Positions 58,045 to 64,000 of a stretch of 64,000 nt of DNA are shown in pieces. The translations under genes were made by a program, and so were the position numbers. How positions within the stretch are numbered: the stretch's first letter is position 1; every line of letters begins with the position of its first letter. This DNA is from Chelativorans multitrophicus (GTDB taxonomy: Bacteria; Pseudomonadota; Alphaproteobacteria; Rhizobiales; Rhizobiaceae): assembly GCF_011317445.1 (NCBI RefSeq), contig NZ_JAAAPL010000003.1, forward strand, positions 620,001-684,000, written 5' to 3'. A model generated the notes under the pieces. That model saw only the letters and a program-made list of their open reading frames with translations. It made no database searches and was not told where the DNA came from.

Positions 58045-58071
58045 TTCACCCTCCCCACAAGTGAGGGTGAA
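58045..58071. terminator. Hairpin after the transaldolase gene
   Basis: TTCACCCTC (58045-58053) pairs with GAGGGTGAA (58063-58071), loop nine bases. It lies 11 bases past the stop. No U-tract follows on the plus strand, so termination efficiency is uncertain. Confidence 0.5.
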
Positions 58072-58121
58072 CTAGAGCCGTTCATCTGTAAATGATTCCA
58101 TTTGAAGATGAACGGCTCTAG
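58072..58121. repeat. 16-base perfect inverted repeat overlapping a stop codon
   Basis: CTAGAGCCGTTCATCT (58072-58087) and AGATGAACGGCTCTAG (58106-58121) are exact inverted copies, and the loop holds an inner AAATG/CATTT pair. The right arm includes the stop codon (58118-58120) of the convergent acyltransferase gene. It may be a bidirectional terminator or a dispersed palindromic element. Confidence 0.7.
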
Positions 58122-59062
58122 CCACCAAATTCCGCGTCGGGGTTCTCGGCCAGCATTGTTACCGTGTGGTGCTGAAGCTTCGAGGCGACCTCGGTCGGCT
58201 CCCCGCCATTCAGCATGGCGGGCGGGATCGGTTTCCCGACGATCATTTCGAAACTGCGACCCTTCTTGTTCAGAAGCTCGTGGAACAGGGTCATGTCGCG
58301 CAGTTCGGTTGAGTATTTCGACAAAAGATAAAAGAGGCCCGAGTTCCGGGCCGTCATGTTGACCGGGATAATCGGAGCTTCATAACGTCTTGCGAGCGCC
58401 ACGACCGAAGGCTGCCAGGGCCGCTCGGTCAGCCTGTCCTCGTGCCAGTAGGCAATTCGGCCCGAGGGGAAGAGTATAATCGCTCTGTCTTCCGCAAAGG
58501 CTTTTGCCGTCATTTCCAGCGTGTCTCGGCTTTTCGCGTGCGACTTCTCGTTGGGGCGCCACTCAACTGGAATGATCAAATCGCGGAAGCGCGGATTGAC
58601 CCGCAACGCGTCGCGGTTTGCGAACACGGCCATGTCCGGGCGCATCTTCTTCAACAGGTCGAAGATCGCGATGCCGTCGGCAATCCCCGTCGGATGCGTC
58701 GGCGCCAGGATGAAAGCCCCCTTGGCCGGAATGCGCTCCGCGCCCCTGGCAGTCACGTTAAGCGAGAGCAGGGCACTGAGATATGCCATTGCCTCCCAGC
58801 CGGATAGCTCGGCGATTTCGTCCGCCAGGGCGACGGCCTGCTGGTAGTGGAAATAGCGATAGATCAAAGGCCGCGCGAGCGGCCATAACGGATGCTTCGA
58901 AAGGTGAGTCGTCCGCTCGTCGATCAGCTGATCCACGATATGCGGGGACGCTTCCGCCGACGATACCGGTCGCTTCAGAATGCGACTTCCGACCACTCCG
59001 GCAACCGACATCAGCGTCGTATGAAAGGCCATGGGCGAAGCACTCCGTTGGGGTTGTTTCAC
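58118..59062 (-). CDS. 1-acyl-glycerol-3-phosphate acyltransferase (PlsC-like)
   Basis: A 314-residue protein from ATG 59062, or 304 residues from ATG 59032. The catalytic block GAFILAPTHPTGIADGIAIF supplies the HX4-5D motif, and ILFPSGRIAYWHED plus APIIPVNMTARNSGLFYLLSKYSTEL are later PlsC-type blocks. It transfers acyl groups to a lysophospholipid or lipid acceptor in the membrane; PlsC and OlsA-like roles cannot be separated by sequence here. Confidence 0.85.
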   Translation of the reverse strand: MKQPQRSASPMAFHTTLMSVAGVVGSRILKRPVSSAEASPHIVDQLIDERTTHLSKHPLWPLARPLIYRYFHYQQAVALADEIAELSGWEAMAYLSALLSLNVTARGAERIPAKGAFILAPTHPTGIADGIAIFDLLKKMRPDMAVFANRDALRVNPRFRDLIIPVEWRPNEKSHAKSRDTLEMTAKAFAEDRAIILFPSGRIAYWHEDRLTERPWQPSVVALARRYEAPIIPVNMTARNSGLFYLLSKYSTELRDMTLFHELLNKKGRSFEMIVGKPIPPAMLNGGEPTEVASKLQHHTVTMLAENPDAEFGG

Positions 59063-59166
59063 CGAAATCTATGACGCCGCAATGACAGGCTTACACAAGA
59101 TGCGACGCTGAACTTTGTTCCTCCCCGGGCGCTTGACGTCTTGCAACGGCATCATATCACAACCCC

Positions 59167-59703
59167 TCAGCGCAGATTGAGACGTACCATATCCTGAGCA
59201 ATCGCCATGCGGAGAAGCTCCGCCAACTCGCGGGCTGCCCGGTCTTCAGCATCACGCACGGCGCGCAGCACCGCAAATTCCTGGCGCGACCGGTCGAAGG
59301 CCGACATGACCTGGCGGGTGCCCTGGGCGAGCGTCTTGCCGGTGCCGGCATCGCTCAGGCGATAGGTTGCACTGAGGCTTACCGTGCCGGCCGTCGGCTC
59401 GTTTTGATTGGCTATTTGGACAGTCGCGGCGGATGTAACCGCACTCGACACTGAAAAATTGAGCTTGTATCTTTCAGCCGTGGGCCGCGCGCTTCCATGC
59501 AACAGGAAGAGCAGATGATTGCGGACCTCCAGCGCTTGGCGGGTGTCTACGGGATCGACTGAAACAGCGGAAAGATCGGCAAGGGTCTGCTGGCCTGACA
59601 CATCCTGCTGCGTGGAAAGCAGCGGCTGAACGGTACAGCCCCCAGCCATCAAAAGCATCAGGGCGGCAGCCGCCACTGGAAAAGCGCGTATCGTCAATCT
59701 CAC
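59167..59703 (-). CDS. lptE: LPS-assembly lipoprotein LptE
   Basis: A 178-residue protein from ATG 59703. The N-terminus has the lipobox LLMAGGC, and the body shows VQPLLSTQQ, LRNHLLFLLHGSA-like VRNHLLFLLHGSARPTAERYKLNFSVSS and the final AARELAELLRMAIAQDM. This matches alphaproteobacterial LptE, the plug of LptD. It follows leuS by 15 bases, the conserved order leuS-lptE. The usual next gene holA is not seen here. Confidence 0.9.
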   Translation of the reverse strand: MRLTIRAFPVAAAALMLLMAGGCTVQPLLSTQQDVSGQQTLADLSAVSVDPVDTRQALEVRNHLLFLLHGSARPTAERYKLNFSVSSAVTSAATVQIANQNEPTAGTVSLSATYRLSDAGTGKTLAQGTRQVMSAFDRSRQEFAVLRAVRDAEDRAARELAELLRMAIAQDMVRLNLR

Positions 59704-59718
59704 AAACCTGGCCTCCGC

Positions 59719-62334
59719 TCAGGCAACAACATTGACGATTCGCTGGGAAACCACAATTACCTTGCGCGGAGGGGCGCCGTTAAGCGCCTTCTGCACAAAA
59801 TCCAGTTCCAGAACCGCCTTTTCAACCGCAGCTTGATCCGCCTCACGGGCGATTGTCAAATCCCCCCGCTTCTTGCCGTTGATCTGGACGGGCAGCACGA
59901 TCAGGTTGTCCAGCACCAGTTCCGGATCGAAATCCGGCCAGCGGCTCGCTGCGACAAGGTCCTTGCCGCCAATCGCCGCCCAGCATTCTTCTGCCAGATG
60001 CGGCATAAAGGGCGCGATCAGGTGTATCAGGATTTCCGTGGCCTCACGGGCGGCCGCACGCGTCTCTTCATCGGCCTTGTCCAGGCCGGCGAATGGCCCT
60101 TGCAGGTCGTTGACCAATTCGTGGATACGGGCAATGGCGCGGTTGAATGCCAGCCGCTCGATGTCCTCGCCCACTGCCTTAAGCGCCTTATGCGCCGGCT
60201 TGGAAATGGCTGCCGCGTCACCGTCGCGGGCAGCTTTGGGCGTGATATCGCCGATAGCGGGCGCCGCCTCCGTTATCAGCCGCCAGGCGCGTTGCACGAA
60301 GCGGTGCGCGCCGGCGGCCCCGTCGTCCGTCCACTCGACATCGCGCTCGGGCGGCGAATCGGACAGCATGAACCAACGCGCCGTGTCGGCGCCGAAGGAT
60401 TCGGTGATATCCTCGGGGCTCACCGTATTCTTCTTCGACTTCGACATCTTTTCGAGCGGGCCGATCGCAACCTCTTTGCCGGTCGCGATCTCGAAGGCCC
60501 TGCGCTCACCGGCAGACCCTTCGATTCTCACCTCGGCAGGCGTCAGCCAGCGCCCGTCTTCGGCGCGATAGGTCTCGTGCACCACCATGCCTTGCGTGAA
60601 CAGGCCCTTGAACGGCTCCGCGAGATCCAGATGCCCGGTGTCGCGCATGGCGCGTGTGAAGAAACGCGAATAGAGCAGGTGCAGAATCGCATGCTCAATG
60701 CCGCCTATATATTGGTCCACCGGAAGCCAGCGGTTCACCACGTCCTTTTCTACCGGAGAATCCGCATGCGGCGATGTGAAGCGCGCGAAATACCAGGACG
60801 AATCGACGAAGGTGTCCATCGTGTCCGTCTCGCGCCGCGCGTCGGCCCCGCATTGCGGGCATTTCACGTGCCGCCAGGTGGGATGGCGGTCGAGCGGATT
60901 GCCCGGCCGGTCGAAATCCACGTCGTCCGGTAGCTTCACCGGCAGTTCTTCCTTCGGCACCGGCACAACGCCACAGGTGTCGCAATGGATCATGGGAATG
61001 GGGCAGCCCCAATAGCGCTGGCGCGAAACGCCCCAGTCGCGCAGGCGGAAATTCACCTTGCGTTTCGCCACGGGCTTGCCGTCCAGCGTCTCCTTCTCCA
61101 GCCTGCTCGCCACCTCCTCGAAGGCTTCCTTGTTGCTCATGCCGTCCAGGAAGCGCGAGTTGAGCATCACGCCGTCGTCCACATAGGGCTCCGCCGTGAT
61201 TTCGAATGTGGCCGCGTCCGCTCCTTCGGGCATCACGACCGGGATCACCGGCAGGCCGTATTTGTTTGCGAAATCAAAGTCGCGCTGGTCGCCTGAGGGA
61301 CAGCCGAAAATGGCGCCCGTGCCGTATTCCATCAGCACGAAATTGGCCACATAGACCGGCAGCGTCCACTCGGCATCGAAAGGATGCTTCACGCGGATAC
61401 CCGTGTCGAAGCCCTTCTTCTCAGCCGTCTCCAGGGCGGCAACCGAGGTTCCCATGTGCCGGCATTCTTCAATGAAGGTGGCAAGCGCGGGATTGCCTTC
61501 CGCTGCCTTCCTGGCGAGCGGGTGATCCGGCGCGACTGCCAAGAAGGAGGCGCCAAAGATGGTGTCCGGCCGGGTTGTGTAGACCTCAAGCTCCCCCACG
61601 CCCGCAGGTGCGGTGTCCTCCGCCAGCGCCCAGCGGATCGACAGGCCCTCGGAGCGGCCGATCCAGTTGCGCTGCATAAGGCGCACCTTTTCCGGCCAGT
61701 CGTCCAACCCATCGATGGCGGAAAGCAAGTCCTCGGCGTAATCGGTGATCTTGAAGAACCATTGCGCCAGCTCGCGCTGTTCCACCAGCGCGCCGGAGCG
61801 CCAGCCGCGGCCGTCGATCACTTGCTCGTTGGCAAGCACGGTCTGTTCCACCGGATCCCAGTTCACCTTGGAGGTCTTCCGCCTCACCAGCCCCTTCTTA
61901 TAGAAGTCGATGAAGAGCATTTGCTGGCGGTGGTAATAATCCACATCGCAGGTGGCGAACTCGCGCGCCCAGTCAAGCGACAGGCCCATCATCTTGAGCT
62001 GCGAGCGCATGGTGGCGATATTATCGTAGGTCCATTCCTTGGGATGGATCTTGTTCTGGATGGCTGCATTCTCGGCCGGCATGCCGAAGGCATCCCACCC
62101 CATGGGGTGAAGTACGTTATAGCCCTTGGCGCGCTTGTAGCGGGCAACCACATCGCCCATCGTGTAGTTGCGGGTATGGCCGATATGGATGCGTCCCGAC
62201 GGATAGGGGAACATCTCGAGCACGTAGTAGGTAGGCCGCCCGTCGTCATTCTTCGTTTCGAAAAGGCGCGCTTCCTCCCACGCCTTCTGCCAGCGGGGCT
62301 CGGATGTGCGTGGATTGTAACGTTCGGTTGCCAT
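59719..62334 (-). CDS. leuS: Leucyl-tRNA synthetase
   Basis: An 871-residue class I synthetase from ATG 62334. It has HIGH in [18 protein letters not shown] (50-53), the editing domain (about 220-430, [11 protein letters not shown]), a zinc-like insertion with [10 protein letters not shown] and CPQCGAD, and KMSKS at 629-633. It charges tRNA-Leu and corrects norvaline and isoleucine errors. Forms an operon with lptE. It is divergent from yggS across 128 bases. Confidence 0.97.
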   Translation of the reverse strand: MATERYNPRTSEPRWQKAWEEARLFETKNDDGRPTYYVLEMFPYPSGRIHIGHTRNYTMGDVVARYKRAKGYNVLHPMGWDAFGMPAENAAIQNKIHPKEWTYDNIATMRSQLKMMGLSLDWAREFATCDVDYYHRQQMLFIDFYKKGLVRRKTSKVNWDPVEQTVLANEQVIDGRGWRSGALVEQRELAQWFFKITDYAEDLLSAIDGLDDWPEKVRLMQRNWIGRSEGLSIRWALAEDTAPAGVGELEVYTTRPDTIFGASFLAVAPDHPLARKAAEGNPALATFIEECRHMGTSVAALETAEKKGFDTGIRVKHPFDAEWTLPVYVANFVLMEYGTGAIFGCPSGDQRDFDFANKYGLPVIPVVMPEGADAATFEITAEPYVDDGVMLNSRFLDGMSNKEAFEEVASRLEKETLDGKPVAKRKVNFRLRDWGVSRQRYWGCPIPMIHCDTCGVVPVPKEELPVKLPDDVDFDRPGNPLDRHPTWRHVKCPQCGADARRETDTMDTFVDSSWYFARFTSPHADSPVEKDVVNRWLPVDQYIGGIEHAILHLLYSRFFTRAMRDTGHLDLAEPFKGLFTQGMVVHETYRAEDGRWLTPAEVRIEGSAGERRAFEIATGKEVAIGPLEKMSKSKKNTVSPEDITESFGADTARWFMLSDSPPERDVEWTDDGAAGAHRFVQRAWRLITEAAPAIGDITPKAARDGDAAAISKPAHKALKAVGEDIERLAFNRAIARIHELVNDLQGPFAGLDKADEETRAAAREATEILIHLIAPFMPHLAEECWAAIGGKDLVAASRWPDFDPELVLDNLIVLPVQINGKKRGDLTIAREADQAAVEKAVLELDFVQKALNGAPPRKVIVVSQRIVNVVA

Positions 62335-62462
62335 GCCCAGTTTTTCACATAAAAGAACAAGAAATTTCCGGCGGACCTTCACCACGGTTTGTGACGAGCG
62401 TCAACTCCGTGACCTGCGATTTACGCCGGCATGGAAAGCGTTCAGAGGATTTCGCCCAGCTC

Positions 62463-63140
62463 ATGAATGAGGCCGCTCAAAACTTATCTAAGGTCAGGGA
62501 CCGGATGGTCCAAGCCGTCCGCGAGGCGGGCCGTGCGTCCAAAGACGTCGCTCTCGTCGCCGTCTCGAAAACCTTTGCGGCCGACGAAATCCTTCCCGTG
62601 ATCGAGGCGGGCCAGCGGGTCTTCGGCGAAAACCGCGTGCAGGAAGCGCAGGGCAAATGGCCGGGGCTCAAGGAAGCCTTTCCCGATATAGAACTTCATC
62701 TGATCGGGCCGCTCCAGTCCAACAAGGCGAAGGAGGCAGTGGCGCTTTTCGACGTGATCGAGACAGTGGACCGGGAAAAGATCGCCGCCGCGCTCGCTGC
62801 CGAGATGGAAAAGCAGGGCCGCCGCCTTCGGCTCTATGTCCAGGTCAATACGGGTCTCGAACCACAGAAAGCGGGCATCGACCCGCGCGAGACCGCAGCC
62901 TTTGTGGCGCGTTGCCGCGAAGTCCATGGGCTTGAGATCGAGGGGCTGATGTGCATCCCGCCCCTGGACGAAAACCCCGGTCCTCATTTCGCTCTGCTCG
63001 AGAAGCTGGCGCGCGAGGCCGGCGTGGAGAAACTCTCGATGGGCATGTCCGGGGACTTTGAGACCGCTATCGCCTTCGGGGCGACCAGCATTCGCGTGGG
63101 CTCGGCGATCTTCGGCAGCCGGGCTTATTCCGCGGGTTGA
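62463..63140 (+). CDS. YggS-family PLP homeostasis protein (PLPBP)
   Basis: A 225-residue protein from ATG 62463. The PLP Lys is Lys36 in LVAVSKTFAADEIL; GENRVQEAQGKWP and LHLIGPLQSNKAKEAVALFDVIETVD with MCIPPLDENPGPHFALL and LSMGMSGDFETAIAFGATSIRVGSAIFG complete the family. It is a TIM-barrel PLP protein that keeps vitamin B6 balance and has no known enzyme activity. Confidence 0.93.
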   Translation: MNEAAQNLSKVRDRMVQAVREAGRASKDVALVAVSKTFAADEILPVIEAGQRVFGENRVQEAQGKWPGLKEAFPDIELHLIGPLQSNKAKEAVALFDVIETVDREKIAAALAAEMEKQGRRLRLYVQVNTGLEPQKAGIDPRETAAFVARCREVHGLEIEGLMCIPPLDENPGPHFALLEKLAREAGVEKLSMGMSGDFETAIAFGATSIRVGSAIFGSRAYSAG

Positions 63141-63231
63141 ATCAAGCGGCCAGGCGGCTGTGTCGTGGTTATCGCCGCTGCGCTTCGCTGTGGTTCAGGC
63201 TCCCACGCGCCAGCGATCAACCCCAAGCGCC

Positions 63232-63831
63232 TCAAACCAGTTCCACCCCGGCTGCTTTCATTCGCTCCGTCATGACCGCAAGCGAGCCGCCAAGATCAAT
63301 CGCGCGGCAAGCTTCCAGGATGACCGTCGCTTCGAATCCCTGTCGCCGCGCATCGAGTGCCGAATAGGCGACGCAGAAATCCGTGGCGAGCCCGGCCAGC
63401 GTCACTTTTCCGATACCGCGTTCACGCAGATAGCCGGAAAGTCCCGTCGGCGTCTCGTGATCGTTCTCGAAGAAGGCAGAGTAGCTGTCGATCGCACTGC
63501 GGAAGCCCTTGCGGATGACGAGTTCCGCCTTGGTCCATTCCAGTCCGGGATGGAAATCGGCCCCGCTCGTCCCCTGCACGCAATGGTCGGGCCAGAGCGT
63601 CTGCTCGCCATAGGGCATCAGAACCGTCTCGAACGGAGCCTTGCCGGGCTGGGAAGACGCAAAGCTCGAGTGACCGGCGGGGTGCCAGTCCTGAGTCAGG
63701 ATCACATGGTCGAAGCGCTGGATGAGGCCATTGACTACAGGCACGACCTCATCTCCGCGCTCCACCGCCAGCGCGCCGCCGGGGCAGAAATCGTTCTGGA
63801 CGTCGATGACGATAAGCGCTTCCTTGGTCAT
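63232..63831 (-). CDS. pncA: Nicotinamidase (bifunctional nicotinamidase/pyrazinamidase)
   Basis: A 199-residue protein from ATG 63831 (MTKEALIVIDVQNDFCPGGALAV). Catalytic Asp10 and the metal site (DWHPAGHSSFASSQPGK) are followed by the nucleophile in ATDFCVAYSALDARRQGFEATVI. It hydrolyses nicotinamide to nicotinic acid for NAD salvage. Convergent with yggS. Confidence 0.94.
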   Translation of the reverse strand: MTKEALIVIDVQNDFCPGGALAVERGDEVVPVVNGLIQRFDHVILTQDWHPAGHSSFASSQPGKAPFETVLMPYGEQTLWPDHCVQGTSGADFHPGLEWTKAELVIRKGFRSAIDSYSAFFENDHETPTGLSGYLRERGIGKVTLAGLATDFCVAYSALDARRQGFEATVILEACRAIDLGGSLAVMTERMKAAGVELV

Positions 63832-63875
63832 GTCCGCCTCCATCGTGGCCTCTGCGCCTTCCTGAACTTATCCCC

Positions 63876-64000
63876 TCAAGGCGCCTTGTCGAGCCCGCCC
63901 ATGTGGCAGATCTCCCTCCATTCCGCGTTGCTGACCGGCTGGACGGAAAGGCGTGAATTGTTGACCAGCACCATGTCCTTGAGCTTCGGATTGGTCTTGA
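63876..64000 (-). CDS. EVE-domain (PUA-like) protein, 3' end only
   Basis: The last 40 or so codons of a gene that enters the window from the right. The end KTNPKLKDMVLVNNSRLSVQPVSNAEWREICHMGGLDKAP is typical of EVE-domain proteins of the thymocyte nuclear protein type, which are thought to bind modified bases. The start and domain part lie outside. Confidence 0.8.
   Translation of the reverse strand, partial: KTNPKLKDMVLVNNSRLSVQPVSNAEWREICHMGGLDKAP

Overview
The window looks like chromosomal DNA of an alphaproteobacterium of the order Hyphomicrobiales (Rhizobiales), probably near Mesorhizobium, Chelativorans or Nitratireductor. This is inferred from gene content, not from a database search. 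The pointers are: a five-gene F1 ATP synthase operon (atpHAGDC) without F0 genes; an Ala/Lys/Pro-rich N-terminal extension on AtpD; the mutasome cassette imuA-imuB-dnaE2 behind a direct-repeat LexA box of the alphaproteobacterial type (GAAC-N7-GAAC); sdhCDAB order; a glnK-amtB pair; and several small DUF families common in rhizobia (DUF1036, DUF1244, DUF1737). The DNA is GC-rich, genes are tightly packed, and ATGA/GTGA overlaps are frequent.

Layout. 1-1.1 kb: a broken DGQHR-domain gene and a small helix-turn-helix-like gene, lying against the 3' side of a tRNA-Gly(GCC); this looks like a decayed mobile island. 1.3-3.9 kb: a frameshifted ProX-type deacylase, then a chaperone-thioredoxin (CnoX-like), a LON-substrate-binding-domain protein and a Trm112-like protein. 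3.9-6.2 kb: leuD, a CitE-like CoA lyase with DUF1737, and a minimal zincin. 6.3-12.2 kb: the SOS mutasome. 12.2-17.4 kb: an M48 lipoprotein protease and thiBPQ behind a TPP riboswitch. 17.5-21.7 kb: rpmJ, a TPR protein, pyk-DUF1036, an N-formylglutamate amidohydrolase-like gene and DUF1244. 21.7-24.6 kb: an uncharacterised envelope cluster containing a ClpP/COG3904-like serine protease and a coiled membrane protein. 24.7-31.8 kb: GNAT, DoxX, sdhCDAB, periplasmic msrA, an amino-acid dehydrogenase and osmC. 31.8-36 kb: an UbiH-type hydroxylase, tesB and glnK-amtB. 36-41.4 kb: ftsK, lolA, xthA, DUF167 and a secreted protein. 41.4-46.7 kb: ppa, GNAT, a TPM-TPM-LemA cluster, a pyridoxal kinase and carbonic anhydrase. 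46.7-49.1 kb: an MFS pump with its MarR regulator, and sodC. 49.3-54.4 kb: F1 ATP synthase. 54.6-64 kb: priA, transaldolase, an acyltransferase, lptE-leuS, yggS, pncA and the 3' end of an EVE-domain gene.

Most of the window is core metabolism, DNA maintenance and envelope biogenesis, and the genes are intact. The clear frameshifts are concentrated in the first 1.7 kb, which may be real decay or indel errors near a contig end. The least explained parts are the COG3904-like/membrane-protein cluster (22.0-24.6 kb), the TPM-TPM-LemA cluster, and a related intergenic palindromic repeat found both upstream of ftsK and inside the atp operon between atpD and atpC.
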